Shown: positions 41,849 through 51,207 of the stretch, piece by piece | How the letters are laid out: every line of letters starts with the position of its first letter | Position numbering within the stretch: position 1 is the stretch's first letter | Assembly: GCA_905234605.1 (NCBI GenBank) | Contig: CAJOIE010000003.1 | Location: 124,001 to 188,000, forward strand | Length of the DNA: 64,000 nt | Direction: 5' to 3' | Source: an uncultured Bacteroidaceae bacterium | GTDB lineage: Bacteria; Bacteroidota; Bacteroidia; Bacteroidales; Bacteroidaceae | Position numbers and translations under genes: made by a program | Notes under the pieces: model-generated | The model's database searches: none | What the model was told of the DNA's origin: nothing | Seen by the model: only the letters and a program-made list of their open reading frames with translations

Positions 41849-44268
41849 CAGAACCTCAGCGTGACACTGCCCATGGCTGTGAAGCCGGCCATGGGGATGA
41901 AGCCAATCTGGTAGTAGCGGTGGTCGGCCGTGAAGCCGTCGCTCTCGCAGATAGCACTATACACCCATCCCGATGCAGCGTAGTGGTGGTTGAATATATT
42001 ATTAAGGTGTGCACCGACGACCACCTCACGCAGACCGGCGAAGCGATGTGCCGCCATGGTGTACTGCATGTGAAGGTTGCTTGTGGAGTAGGCCGGCAGC
42101 GAGCGGTCGCGGCATGCGGTGTTGTCGAGGAACTGGCGCGCTACATAGTTGGTATGCCATGTAGCCTCAAAGCCTGCCACGTGGGCACGCAGGAAACCGT
42201 TCATCAGCAGCGAGGGCGAGAAGGCCAGCGTGGAGTGGTCGTAGTGCACGGTCTGCGAGCCGTGTTCCCAGTCCTCGACCACTTCGTCGAAGTCCTTAAT
42301 GCGGTTGGAGCTCAGGGCCGCGTTGCCCTCGAGCGAGAGCCACTGTGTGATGTGTGCGCCAGCCGTGAGCTCAAGGCCAAGGCGGTAGGAGTCGCGTATG
42401 TTGGTGGTGAGGGCCTCGCCGATGTCGCTCTGTGCACCTGTCTGCACGAACTGGTCGGTGTAGTCCATGTAGTAGGCATTCAGGCCGGCATGCCATGTCG
42501 GTGCCGAGTAGCTGTAGCCCAGCTCATAGTCCACGAGTTGCTCGGCACGCGGTGCCGCCATCGAGCCATTGTCGGTGAAGTTGTTGCGCTCGGGCTCACG
42601 GTGGCTGTGAGCCACGGAGGCATAGGCATGATGGCCGTCATGATGGTAGGAGACACCGGCCTTGGGGTTGACGAAGTGGTAATGGCGGTCTATGTCGAGA
42701 CCCTGGTTGTGGTAGCCGTCGGCAGCAGCATAGAACTTGTCGTTGATGCCCCATGTGCGGAAGTGCACATCGCGGTATTGCACATCGGCATATACACTCC
42801 AGCTGCGGCCTATATGGCGTGTAGCCTTGATGAAGGCCGAGGCATCGCTCTTCTCGGCATCGGAGTCGTAGTAGGTGTAGCGGCCGTTGGCCAGCACCTT
42901 GGCGCGCAACTCCTCGTTGGCCACGTAAGTGAGGTGCCCGAAGTGGTCGCCCTTGAACTGTTGGGCTGCCACGCCGCCCACTGCCTCCCAACGGTCGTCG
43001 GCGTAGGCCGTGTTCCACACGAAGCCGTAGGTGTGCTGCTCCAGGCCTTTCTGCCTCACGAAGTCGGTGCGCTTGAGCGTGGAGCCGTCGGCGAGGGTCA
43101 GGTTGGAGAGGCCGAACTTGGAGAGCTTGTTGTTCGGGCGGAACTCATCATAGTAGCCATAGCCGTAGGTGTAGTGGAGCGTGGCCGTGGTCTGCCAGTG
43201 GTCGGAGAGCTGCCATACGGCAGTGAGCAGGTTGTGGTCTTGGTTGAAGTTGTCGGTGGTGCGGCTCCACAGCGAACCGTCGCTCATGGCGTAGCGGCGC
43301 GTGAGGTAGTTGCCGGCGGCATCGGTGGGGAAGGCGTATGACTGCGGATCGTAGACAATGCCCTCGTAGAGCGAGTTGTAGCGTCCGAGCCCTCGCGCGT
43401 ACATATCTTTATATGTATGTATGCCTGTCGCGCCGACGTACATGCCATCCATGAGCGAACTGTCGTCGTTGCCGGCCGTGGCACCGTTCCAGGCCTGTCC
43501 TGTGTGCTCGTAGTTGGCAATGTTGCGATAGCGCAACGTGAAGCCCTCCGATGGCATCCATGCCAAGGCGGCGTAGGCCGAGCCAGAGCGTCCGTGGGTG
43601 CCATGCATGTAGCCGTCGGTCTGCGTCTGGCTCCAACCGGCATCGAGAGCAAGCTGGCCGGGGAGCAGTCCCGTTGATGCTGCCACGTTGTAGTGCATGG
43701 TGCCATAGGAGCCCAGCGAATAGCCCACCTCGGCCTGCGGCGTGAGACGCGGTGCCGCCGATGTCAGGGCTATGGTGCCGCCGAAGGCACCGTCGCCGTT
43801 GGTGGAGGTGCCTATGCCGCGCTGCACCTGCACGCTGCCGAGCATCGAGGCATAGGAGTTCATGTTGGCCCAGAACACACACTGGTCCTCGGGCGAGTTG
43901 AGTGCCACGCCGTCGAGGGTGACGTTGATGCGCGAGTCGGCAGCACCGCGTATGCGCATGTAGGTAGTGCCGATGCCGATGCCGTTCTCGCTCCAGGCCA
44001 TGATGCCTGGCGTGCGGGCCAGCAGCATGGGCAGTTCCTGTCCTGTGGTGGCATGCTGTGTGAGCTCCGTGCGGCCTATGTTGGTCACGGCATAGGGCGC
44101 ATAGCGGGGGGCGCGCACGGCGGTGACCACCACCTCATGCATGTGTCCTATCTTGAGGGAGTCGGTCTCTGCGGCCGACATGAGGCCCGGCGTGAAGGCT
44201 GTGGCTATAGCAAGAGCCATACCCGTGCACGAAGGGCGAAGAGTGAAGAGTGAAGAATGTAAAGCCAT
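41848..44268 (-). CDS. TonB-dependent outer-membrane receptor, probably for thiamine
   Basis: An 806-residue outer-membrane barrel that uses TonB energy to import a ligand. The N-terminus has a signal region (MALAIATAFTPGLMSAA), a TonB-box-like HEVVVTA, and a plug domain ending in GDGAFGGTIALTS; the rest is amphipathic strands ending in the aromatic residue F (VTLRF). The frame is open to 44607 but the region above 44404 encodes a TPP riboswitch and its promoter lies at 44416-44423, so ATG 44268 (preceded by GGGAG) is the likely start; ATG 44220 is a second choice. The first residues (LHSSLFTL) come from the GAAGAGTGAAG repeat. Downstream partner is the PnuC-like gene. Confidence 0.9.
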   Translation of the reverse strand: MALHSSLFTLRPSCTGMALAIATAFTPGLMSAAETDSLKIGHMHEVVVTAVRAPRYAPYAVTNIGRTELTQHATTGQELPMLLARTPGIMAWSENGIGIGTTYMRIRGAADSRINVTLDGVALNSPEDQCVFWANMNSYASMLGSVQVQRGIGTSTNGDGAFGGTIALTSAAPRLTPQAEVGYSLGSYGTMHYNVAASTGLLPGQLALDAGWSQTQTDGYMHGTHGRSGSAYAALAWMPSEGFTLRYRNIANYEHTGQAWNGATAGNDDSSLMDGMYVGATGIHTYKDMYARGLGRYNSLYEGIVYDPQSYAFPTDAAGNYLTRRYAMSDGSLWSRTTDNFNQDHNLLTAVWQLSDHWQTTATLHYTYGYGYYDEFRPNNKLSKFGLSNLTLADGSTLKRTDFVRQKGLEQHTYGFVWNTAYADDRWEAVGGVAAQQFKGDHFGHLTYVANEELRAKVLANGRYTYYDSDAEKSDASAFIKATRHIGRSWSVYADVQYRDVHFRTWGINDKFYAAADGYHNQGLDIDRHYHFVNPKAGVSYHHDGHHAYASVAHSHREPERNNFTDNGSMAAPRAEQLVDYELGYSYSAPTWHAGLNAYYMDYTDQFVQTGAQSDIGEALTTNIRDSYRLGLELTAGAHITQWLSLEGNAALSSNRIKDFDEVVEDWEHGSQTVHYDHSTLAFSPSLLMNGFLRAHVAGFEATWHTNYVARQFLDNTACRDRSLPAYSTSNLHMQYTMAAHRFAGLREVVVGAHLNNIFNHHYAASGWVYSAICESDGFTADHRYYQIGFIPMAGFTAMGSVTLRF
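44238..44258. repeat. GAAGAGTGAAGAAT repeat in the start of the TonB receptor gene
   Basis: GAAGAGTGAAGAGTGAAGAAT, related to the arms at 986-1060, overlaps codons 4-10 of the receptor. Confidence 0.6.
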
Positions 44269-44326
44269 ACTCCCGATATTGAGGAATAAGAAATGATTGC
44301 CAGTGACACCGGCTGGCACCGGCTCC

Positions 44327-44404
44327 ATCATCCCCTCGGCAGCATTGTCTGCATCGGGTGAACAGGGTCTTATCTCAGCCGCCGAAACCGGCAAGCACCC
44401 CTTG
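44327..44404 (-). promoter_or_regulatory. TPP riboswitch (THI box)
   Basis: On the minus strand the conserved elements appear in order: AAGGGGTGC, GGCTGAGATAAGACCC, CACCCGATGC, AGACAATGCTGCCG and AGGGGA. The core GGATAATGC is AGACAATGC here, a mild variation. The element starts about 6 nt after the predicted transcription start. Just below it, GCCAG (44299-44303) can pair with CTGGC (44313-44317) ahead of the GGGAG ribosome site, so control is probably at translation. Ligand: thiamine pyrophosphate. Confidence 0.88.
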
Positions 44405-44415
44405 ATAGAGCGCAG

Positions 44416-44423
44416 CAAAGATA
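44416..44423 (-). promoter_or_regulatory. -7 element for the thiamine uptake operon
   Basis: Minus-strand TATCTTTG, placing the transcription start at about 44410, right at the beginning of the TPP riboswitch. Confidence 0.75.
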
Positions 44424-44506
44424 CATCTTCTTCTAAGAAGAATGTAGAGTATAGAAGGGAAAAGCCTGCTACTCCCTGCTTTTTTACATTCTCCATACTA
44501 CGAAGA

Positions 44507-44534
44507 AGAGGCCCTGCTTCGCAGCAGAGCCTCT
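44507..44534. terminator. Hairpin between the thiamine operon and the surface-protein operon
   Basis: AGAGGC (44507-44512) pairs with GCCTCT (44529-44534), with an inner CTGC/GCAG stem. There is no T-run on the minus strand, so a Rho-independent function is uncertain. Confidence 0.4.
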
Positions 44535-44690
44535 CCAAGTACATTATTATTAACTTACAACTCTGGCGTGAAGCGCGAGCCTGCGCGCCAAATTGCGGGG
44601 TAGTCACCCGCCGCTCCGGTCATTGATGGTCAGACCTCTCTTGGTGTCTGAGCACGGAGGGAGCGGGGGGCGGGTCTTCAGGTCATTGGC

Positions 44691-44849
44691 TTACCAGATA
44701 CCCTTCACGAGGCCTTCCTCTTCAGAGGGAGTGTTGTCCACGCTGAGGCCTTCGATATTGGTACCTTTCACGGAGACGGCAAGCACCATCTCTTGGGCAG
44801 CGAAGCCGCAGAGCTCCATCTTGGGAGCAACATAGAGTGTCTTTTTCAT
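44691..44849 (-). CDS. Small Bacteroidales peptide of the MKK-Y/V-APxME type
   Basis: A 52-residue protein starting MKKTLYVAPKMELCGF and ending in an acidic, Trp-containing tail (EEEGLVKGIW). Short proteins with this MKKxYxAPxxE beginning are common in Prevotella and Bacteroides, usually near surface-protein or fimbrial genes, and have no known function. ATG 44849 is chosen over the frame start at 44876. It begins 40 bp after the stop of the large surface-protein gene and is probably in the same operon. Confidence 0.65.
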   Translation of the reverse strand: MKKTLYVAPKMELCGFAAQEMVLAVSVKGTNIEGLSVDNTPSEEEGLVKGIW

Positions 44850-44888
44850 TGTCTTGTCAGGATTTACAGTTAACATTCTACATTCCGT

Positions 44889-47800
44889 CTATCGGACGAT
44901 CTTCTTGCCACCCACGATGAAGATGCCCTTCTGAGCGCGGGCCACACGCTGGCCGGCGATGTTGTAGATGGCACCTGCGGCAATCTGCTCGCCGTCGATG
45001 CTCTCGATGGCTGTAGCAACGCCGTTGATGTTGATGGTGAGAGCCTTAACCTCGGTCTCCTCGTTGGCCTGGATGTAGGCGCGGAAAGCCTTGAGGGCGT
45101 TGCCGCCGGCGGTCATCACGAACTTGCCCGGGACGAGCACATAGTTGCCAGCCTCCACGGTTGTGGGAGCGTAGGTGCCGACGAAGTTGTAGTTGGTGCC
45201 AGCGGCGACAGGAGTGCCGGTGGTGATGGTGACACCATTAAACTCCTTGACGGCATCGTTGGCAGCATCAGCCTTGAAGAGGTAGGGCACGTCGGGCATG
45301 ATGGCGTCAGCCTCAGTGAAGTTGAGCACACCTTCATTGTCTCCTGCATACTGGTAGAGCTGGCCCTCGCCGAACTGAGCAGCGACGGTCTCGGCATCCA
45401 CTGCGAAGGGCAGCACGATGGTGTTCCAGCCCTCGGCAATCTCCTTCACGAGAGTGACGTTGCCGGCAGCACTGACGGGCTCGTATGCCACAGTCTCGTC
45501 GAGCTCGATGACCTTCTCAGCCACCTTGTAGAGTTCAACATAGCCGATACCCATCCAACGGAACTGGTTGCCAGTCATGGGCTTCAGACCTACCTTCACT
45601 TCCTGTTCTACGCTGTTCACGAAGGAGATGGAAGCTTCAGTCAGGCGTTCGGTGTTCACGAGACCACCCTGCGTGTCGTTGGCATAGAAGTAAACCGCGC
45701 TGTTCGTTGCACCAGCTACGCCGTTGGCAGAGGCGAATGCATAGCAAGAGAAGTCATAGGTACCAGCGGGCAAAGTCACCTTCTGATAAAGAGCAAATGC
45801 ATTGTTATCCTTGGCTACTTCGCTCCAGTACTCGAAGAAGTGTGTTTTGGTGCCGTCCTCTGAGGTGGCAGCATCATTGGTCATGGTCTGGCTGTTGCCA
45901 TCCTCCTGGTCGGTGTACCAACCCGGAACGTCTGCGACACCTGTCCAAGCAGCGAAGCCAGATACATCGGGGTTGGTGAGCAGGAATGTGCAGTCGAACT
46001 TAGCATCGTCGCCGACAGGGTTAGCGGCAAACACGTAGGTGGTCATTGCAGGCTTCAAAGTAGCGGCAGCTACATTGATCTCGTCTACTGTAGTAGCAGC
46101 CTCGGCAGCGCCTGCAGCAGCGTCGATAGCATACTGAAGCAAGTCGCGTGCCTCATCGTTGTCACTCTCAACAGCTGCGAGAGCCTTGGCAGCTTCCAGT
46201 TCAACCTCATAAGCAGCGTATGCGCTCTGGGTTGCAGTGGCAGTAGCAGTTGCAGCTGTGATAGCCTCGATAGCTGCAAGATAACCAGCCTTTTTCGGGT
46301 ATGTCTGGTTGTATGCTTCAACAACTGCATCAAGTGTAGCATAAACGGCCTCGGGCACAGTACCCTCAACAGCCACGGCTGCCTCAACAGCAGCAGCCAG
46401 CTGGTCGGCATACACTGAGTAGTCGGGAGCACCGTAGTACTTCAGGGTGAAGTTGCGGAAGATGGTCCACTTATCGGTCTCGGTGTCTTGGTTGTCGATA
46501 CCAATCTCAACATCACCAGCTTCCTCAATGAGGAACTTCAGAGCGACCTGACCATTGCCATTGTCGAAGTAGGTCTTGGCAGCAGCCATGGTATTCACAA
46601 CGGAAGATTCTACGCCGGGGATGAGAATCTTGTCCTCGCCTGCATAGAAATAGGTGCTGTGGTTGCCAGCACGGTGGAAACCGGTCACGCCGAACTCCCA
46701 TGTGCCAGGAGTCATGGCCAGAGTCTGGTAGAACTTGAAGTTGTTGTTGTAGAACTCGGTCTCGCCGTAGTTGACTACAGCCCAGCTTCCGGAGGTCTTG
46801 TCAGAGCCGTTCAGCTCGGCCGTCCAGTAGTCGGTGTTTACGCTTACCGTAGGATTGTCGACAAGCACATTGGTGACATCAATATAGCTACCCTCTTCGA
46901 TAGTCACATTGGGCAGTTCTGCCATGAAGGCTGCACGAAGCGTTGCAATAGCTGCGTCAATAGCCTCGGTTGTGGTGGCAGCGTCAACTGCATCGTCGGC
47001 ATCATTAACATCGGTGTCAGCGGCGATTGCCACGGCTGCTGTCTTCACTGTCTGATAGCGAGCATAGTCTGCGACGATGGCTGCGGTTGCATACTCTTCA
47101 ACAGCTGCGTTGATGGCAGCTATGGCTGCATTATACTCATCAACGGTATCGTATGTCGTGTTGTTGGCGGTAACAACAGTAGAGATTTCTGCATAAGCAG
47201 CAGATGGGATTTTTCCCTCGTATGCCTCAGCGGCAGCAACTGCGTTGGCGAGATCGACCTTGGAAAGGTTGATGGGGTCACCATAGTATGTGAGCGTGAA
47301 GCTGCGCCAGCACATCCAGTAGTCGGATGTGGTGTTGTCGGCAATCAGACCAATTTCAAGAGATTCTGTAGCCTCATCGAGGGTAAAGTTCAGGTCGTTG
47401 ACACCGTTGCCGGCAGCAATCCAAGTGTTACCTTGATTACGGTTGTTAACTGTGGCAGAGGCAACAGTAGCAATGTTCATCGTGTTCTCTCCTGCATAAA
47501 GAGTAGCGACCATGCCGGTACGTGTATAGGCGATAGCTGTCAGCTTATACGCACCCTTCGGCAGATTTGAAAGAGTCTGCTTTGTTGTAGCACCGGAGAC
47601 ACTCCAGTATTCATAGAGCTGATACTCCAAAGAAGGATCGCCAGAATTAGTCCAGCCATTCATAGTGCCACTGGTGCCAGGAGCAGGATTGGTAATCCAG
47701 GCATTGGTGATGTCGAAACCAGAGGTGATGATGATGCTGGAGAGGAATGTGTTGCCGGCAGCAAAGACAGCTTCCTTGGCAGCGTTGATTTCATCAACAG

Positions 47801-48464
47801 TCGTAGCAGCATCCACGGCTTCATTCTGTGCATCGATGGCGGCTTGCAGTGCATCGGCAGCACCAGACTCGTCAGTATAAGCCGAGGTATTGTTCTTAAA
47901 GCCCAGCACGGTTGTGCGCACTGTGACATACTCGTCAATGGCAGCAACAATGGGAACCTGTGCGGCAGCAAGAAGCTTCCACTGAGCATAGGCCGATGTG
48001 CCGTCGGTGCCAGGGCCGACAATGGTGTTGTCGGCATTAGCAGCCATATAGACATCGCTGCCACCACCATGATTTTCCTTGGCTAAGATGGTGTAGACAG
48101 GGCCGTTGTCGGTGCTCACCTGTGAGAACTCCCAAGTTGTATTCTTGTTGCGGGACTGGTCGGTGTAGATGCTTCCACCGCTCAAGTGCTCTACGCCATA
48201 GCCACTTGTACCCACATCGGTGCGGATTTTGTAATAGTCGCCTACTGCTTCGAGAGTAACCTGCAAGCCTGAGGCGGCTGCACCATTTGAGGTGATACTG
48301 GCCTGAGTACCATAGCCATTACCCTTGGTAAAGTACTGTCCGCTTCCGACATTGTAGAGCACGAAAGAACCTGCTCCAACCTCAGAAGCCGTCCAGCTTT
48401 GTGCCTGTGCACTCAGCCCGACCATAGCCACTACTGCGGCCAGAAGAAGTTTGATTTTCTTCAT
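44889..48464 (-). CDS. Large repeat surface protein with FIVAR-like modules and a sorting-type tail
   Basis: A 1191-residue secreted protein. A signal peptide (LLLAAVVAMVGLSAQAQS) leads into a beta-rich N-terminal domain, then alternating galactose-binding-like beta domains (for example near residues 255-390 and 545-690) and all-helical FIVAR-like modules rich in Ala, Glu and Thr (motifs such as VDAATTVDEINAAKEAV). The last ~110 residues end in GAIYNIAGQRVARAQKGIFIVGGKKIVR, described by its key features: an IYNIAGQRV motif and a KGIFIV-x-GKK repeat, the form seen in type IX-like secretion tails of Bacteroidales. It would bind carbohydrate or host surfaces; this is inference. A TACATTTG promoter sits about 160 bp upstream. 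Confidence 0.8.
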   Translation of the reverse strand: MKKIKLLLAAVVAMVGLSAQAQSWTASEVGAGSFVLYNVGSGQYFTKGNGYGTQASITSNGAAASGLQVTLEAVGDYYKIRTDVGTSGYGVEHLSGGSIYTDQSRNKNTTWEFSQVSTDNGPVYTILAKENHGGGSDVYMAANADNTIVGPGTDGTSAYAQWKLLAAAQVPIVAAIDEYVTVRTTVLGFKNNTSAYTDESGAADALQAAIDAQNEAVDAATTVDEINAAKEAVFAAGNTFLSSIIITSGFDITNAWITNPAPGTSGTMNGWTNSGDPSLEYQLYEYWSVSGATTKQTLSNLPKGAYKLTAIAYTRTGMVATLYAGENTMNIATVASATVNNRNQGNTWIAAGNGVNDLNFTLDEATESLEIGLIADNTTSDYWMCWRSFTLTYYGDPINLSKVDLANAVAAAEAYEGKIPSAAYAEISTVVTANNTTYDTVDEYNAAIAAINAAVEEYATAAIVADYARYQTVKTAAVAIAADTDVNDADDAVDAATTTEAIDAAIATLRAAFMAELPNVTIEEGSYIDVTNVLVDNPTVSVNTDYWTAELNGSDKTSGSWAVVNYGETEFYNNNFKFYQTLAMTPGTWEFGVTGFHRAGNHSTYFYAGEDKILIPGVESSVVNTMAAAKTYFDNGNGQVALKFLIEEAGDVEIGIDNQDTETDKWTIFRNFTLKYYGAPDYSVYADQLAAAVEAAVAVEGTVPEAVYATLDAVVEAYNQTYPKKAGYLAAIEAITAATATATATQSAYAAYEVELEAAKALAAVESDNDEARDLLQYAIDAAAGAAEAATTVDEINVAAATLKPAMTTYVFAANPVGDDAKFDCTFLLTNPDVSGFAAWTGVADVPGWYTDQEDGNSQTMTNDAATSEDGTKTHFFEYWSEVAKDNNAFALYQKVTLPAGTYDFSCYAFASANGVAGATNSAVYFYANDTQGGLVNTERLTEASISFVNSVEQEVKVGLKPMTGNQFRWMGIGYVELYKVAEKVIELDETVAYEPVSAAGNVTLVKEIAEGWNTIVLPFAVDAETVAAQFGEGQLYQYAGDNEGVLNFTEADAIMPDVPYLFKADAANDAVKEFNGVTITTGTPVAAGTNYNFVGTYAPTTVEAGNYVLVPGKFVMTAGGNALKAFRAYIQANEETEVKALTININGVATAIESIDGEQIAAGAIYNIAGQRVARAQKGIFIVGGKKIVR

Positions 48465-48627
48465 TGTGATGTTGTTAGATAAATGGGTTAATATAAAAGA
48501 GGAATTAGTTGCGGACATCTGTTGTTTGGCAGCGCAGGCGGCACATGGCTACGGCACAGGCTCTCAGGCGCGAGGGCACACCTGTGGCAGAAGCCTATAG
48601 GACATGGCACACCACGCCTTACGGCGG

Positions 48628-48635
48628 CAAATGTA
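48628..48635 (-). promoter_or_regulatory. -7 element for the surface-protein operon
   Basis: Minus-strand TACATTTG, giving a leader of about 155 nt before the ATG at 48464. Confidence 0.55.
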
Positions 48636-48769
48636 AATAGTTATTCACCGTTCACCCCCCCGCACCGTTAATTTTTATTAAAAGTTACTGCTGTGTGCTG
48701 ATTTTTTCCTCACGGGGGCATTACCTGCCCACTGCGTGCTACGTTTTGCACACTACCGGGATGTGTGTC

Positions 48770-48855
48770 CGACACCCTGCACCCCTCTCCGCATCACACT
48801 GCACCGTAGTACGGCATCACCATGCACCCTCCTGACGCTCACACTGCACCATAGA
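48770..48855. repeat. Degenerate tandem repeat with CACC/ACACTGCACC core
   Basis: GACACCCTGCACC, GCATCACACTGCACC, GCATCACCATGCACC and GCTCACACTGCACC start at about 48770, 48791, 48814 and 48836, a period of 21-23 bp. They share the CACTGCACC or CCTGCACC core of the repeats at 34.6 and 56.9 kb. Confidence 0.65.
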
Positions 48856-48920
48856 AACGGACATGCCACTGGCATGCCGCCTTGCGCCTGCACTGCACCG
48901 ATGAAGCCCGTGCATAAAGC

Positions 48921-48959
48921 AAAGAGGCTGCCCCGCGCCAAACGCCGGACAGCCTCTTT
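48921..48959 (-). terminator. leuB terminator
   Basis: Perfect 10-bp stem AAAGAGGCTG/CAGCCTCTTT with a 19-nt loop, 27 bp after the leuB stop and followed on the minus strand by GCTTTAT. Confidence 0.7.
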
Positions 48960-48985
48960 GTTTTGTGTTGTGAGCTTACGTCAGC

Positions 48986-50065
48986 TCAGGCTCCGCTCCC
49001 TTGCTGCTCCTCTGCCACGTAGCGCACGATCCATGCGCCCACCTCGCGGGTGCCATAGCGTGCTCCGCCCTCCACCTGTATCTCGGGAGTGCGCACGTTG
49101 GCATCGAGACTGGCAGCCACAGCCTCGCGGATGAGTGCACCCTCGCCGGTCAGACCGAAGTGCTCGAAGAGCATGGCCACGGAGAGTATCTCGGCCAGCG
49201 GGTTGGCTATGTTGAGGCCCTTGGCCTGGGGCCACGAGCCGTGTATGGGTTCGAAGACGGGAGTGTGCTCGCCCGTGCTGGCCGAGGGGAGCAGGCCCAT
49301 GCTGCCGGTGATGCACGAGCCCTCGTCGGTGAGTATGTCGCCGAAGGTGTTCTCCGTCACCATGACGTCGAAGAAGCGCGGGTCTTGCAGCATGCGCATG
49401 GCAGCATTGTCGACATACATGTAGTCGGTCTGCACGTCGGGATATGCCGGCTCCATCTCCTTGGCCACCTGACGCCACAGACGGCTCGAGGCAAGGACAT
49501 TGGCCTTGTCGACCACGGTGAGGTGGCGACGGCGGCGGCGGGCATAGTCGTAGGCCACACGCAGTATGCGCTCCACTTCGTGGCGGGTGTAGGCATTGGT
49601 GTCGTAGGCACGGTCGTTGTCTTGATACTTCTCGCCGAAGTACATGCCGCCCGTAAGTTCGCGTATGCAGATGAAGTCGGCCCCGCTGATAAGCTCGTCC
49701 TTGAGCGGCGACTTGTGGAGCAGGCACGGGAAAGTGGTCACGGGGCGTATGTTGGCAAAGAGGCCGAGACGCTTGCGCATGGCCAGGAGGCCTTGCTCGG
49801 GGCGCACGCGAGCCGTGGGGTCGTTGTCGTACTTGGGGTCGCCCACAGCGGCAAACAGCACGGCGTCGGCCGCCATGCACGTCTGGAAGGTGTCTTCGGG
49901 GAACGGGTCGCCCACCTGATCGATGGCGGCTGCGCCGCAGATGGCATGGGTGGTGGTGATGTGGTGACCGAAACGCTTTGCCACGGCCTGCATCACGGCC
50001 ACGCCTTGCTCACATATCTCAGGGCCGATGCCGTCGCCCGGGAGCACTGCTACTTTGAGGTTCAT
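48986..50065 (-). CDS. leuB: 3-isopropylmalate dehydrogenase
   Basis: Oxidises and decarboxylates 3-isopropylmalate in leucine biosynthesis. The 359-residue protein shows the family's start ([17 protein letters not shown]), the arginine-rich substrate helix with [23 protein letters not shown] (residues 87-109), [11 protein letters not shown], and the metal-binding [18 protein letters not shown] and [12 protein letters not shown] ends. It lies after the 2-hydroxyacid dehydrogenase gene with a 70-bp gap and ends before a strong terminator. No other leu gene is in the window. Confidence 0.95.
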   Translation of the reverse strand: MNLKVAVLPGDGIGPEICEQGVAVMQAVAKRFGHHITTTHAICGAAAIDQVGDPFPEDTFQTCMAADAVLFAAVGDPKYDNDPTARVRPEQGLLAMRKRLGLFANIRPVTTFPCLLHKSPLKDELISGADFICIRELTGGMYFGEKYQDNDRAYDTNAYTRHEVERILRVAYDYARRRRRHLTVVDKANVLASSRLWRQVAKEMEPAYPDVQTDYMYVDNAAMRMLQDPRFFDVMVTENTFGDILTDEGSCITGSMGLLPSASTGEHTPVFEPIHGSWPQAKGLNIANPLAEILSVAMLFEHFGLTGEGALIREAVAASLDANVRTPEIQVEGGARYGTREVGAWIVRYVAEEQQGSGA

Positions 50066-50135
50066 ATATGGAAGGTTTAAGGTTGGACGTCAGAATGGTT
50101 GAGGCTTTTATATTATAGTATATGTACGCGCGAGG

Positions 50136-51125
50136 TTACACTGTGTTCTGCGGCCGGCCGCAGGCGAAGGCTGCCACGTTGGCTATGGCTGTGCGCAACA
50201 GGCGGCCGCGTGCCTCGGCCGTGGCCCAGGCTATGTGGGGCGTGATGTGGCAGCGCGGAGCCGTGAGCAGCGGATTGGAGGGTGCCGGAGGCTCGGTGGA
50301 GAGCACGTCGGCACAATAGGCCCCGAGGCGGCCCTCACTCAGGGCATCGGCCACAGCCTGCTCGTCGACCAGCGGCCCGCGCCCTGTGTTGATGAGCACG
50401 GCCTGCGGTTTCATGGCCGCAAGGGCACTGGCCGAGACTATATGGCGTGTCGCTGGCGTGAGCGGACAGTGCAGCGAGAGCACGTCGCTCTCGCGGAGCA
50501 ACGTCGTCCAGGCCACTTTCTCCACGCCCGCAGGCAGAGCCTCCTGCTGTTTGGAGCTCACGGCACTCACCTGCATGCCCATAGCCATGGCGATGCGTGC
50601 CACGGCCTGCCCTATGCTGCCCATGCCGAGTATGCCGAAACGCTTGCCGGCGAGCTCCGTCAACGGCGTGTCGCTCCACGAGAAGTCGGGCGCAGCGACC
50701 CAACGCTCGCGCTGCACGGCATAGTGGCCCACGCTGTTGGTGGCATCAAGCAGCAATGCAAACACATGCTGCGCCACCGAGGCCGTGCTGTAGGCCGGAA
50801 TGTTGGTCACCGTGATGCCATGTGCACGGGCACAGGCCACATCGACCACGTTGTAGCCCGTGGCCAGCACGCCAATGTAGCGCAGCCGCGGCAGCGACTC
50901 GATGAGCTCGCGGCTGAGCACAGCCTTGTTGGTAAGCACGGCGTCGGCACCGGCACAGCGCGCCGCCACCTGAGCGGCCGGCGTGCGGTCGTAGACAGCA
51001 ACGGTGGCACCGGGCAAAGCCTCGGCAAGCAGCGACGACCACAGCTGCGGCTGCTCGCGCGTCACCGTGAAGGCATCCAGGACAACAATGTGCAAAGGGA
51101 CGGCAGATGGTGTGTCGGAGGGCAT
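50136..51125 (-). CDS. D-isomer-specific 2-hydroxyacid dehydrogenase
   Basis: A 329-residue NAD-dependent dehydrogenase of the phosphoglycerate/hydroxypyruvate reductase family. The Rossmann motif is GILGMGSIGQAVARIA, the catalytic arginine lies in INTGRGPLVDEQAV, the glutamate in STEPPAP and the histidine in CHITPHIAWAT. The substrate could be glycerate/hydroxypyruvate or D-lactate; the sequence does not decide. ATG 51125 is chosen because the TACATTTG promoter lies at 51157-51164; the longer frame starts in the divergent pgpA gene. Confidence 0.9.
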   Translation of the reverse strand: MPSDTPSAVPLHIVVLDAFTVTREQPQLWSSLLAEALPGATVAVYDRTPAAQVAARCAGADAVLTNKAVLSRELIESLPRLRYIGVLATGYNVVDVACARAHGITVTNIPAYSTASVAQHVFALLLDATNSVGHYAVQRERWVAAPDFSWSDTPLTELAGKRFGILGMGSIGQAVARIAMAMGMQVSAVSSKQQEALPAGVEKVAWTTLLRESDVLSLHCPLTPATRHIVSASALAAMKPQAVLINTGRGPLVDEQAVADALSEGRLGAYCADVLSTEPPAPSNPLLTAPRCHITPHIAWATAEARGRLLRTAIANVAAFACGRPQNTV

Positions 51126-51156
51126 GGCAGGAATAATTGCCTCATGTTTGTGCCCA

Positions 51157-51164
51157 CAAATGTA
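51157..51164 (-). promoter_or_regulatory. -7 element for the 2-hydroxyacid dehydrogenase gene
   Basis: Minus-strand TACATTTG, 32 bp before the ATG. The divergent pgpA promoter is 30 bp away. Confidence 0.65.
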
Positions 51165-51194
51165 GGAGTAAAGGGTGAAACGGCAAAATTCTAT

Positions 51195-51202
51195 TATCTT
51201 TG
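51195..51202 (+). promoter_or_regulatory. -7 element directly before pgpA
   Basis: TATCTTTG, ending 5 bp before the pgpA ATG at 51208, so transcription would begin at about the start codon. Confidence 0.65.
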
Positions 51203-51207
51203 CCCGC

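Larger units (their letters stand above)
48465..48985. other. Intergenic region upstream of the surface-protein gene
   Basis: 521 bp without a gene. It holds the long leader and promoter of the surface-protein gene (minus strand), a degenerate 22/23-bp-period CACCCTGCACC repeat tract (48770-48855), and the terminator of leuB (48921-48959). Confidence 0.65.

Noticed and set aside
44608..44690. Possible short gene or attachment site next to the small peptide
   Set aside because: Only short weak hairpins are present; no frame with a start and coding character was found.
46488..47570. 360-residue plus-strand frame opposite the large surface-protein gene
   Set aside because: Shadow frame; the signal peptide, FIVAR-like modules and tail on the minus strand support the other frame.
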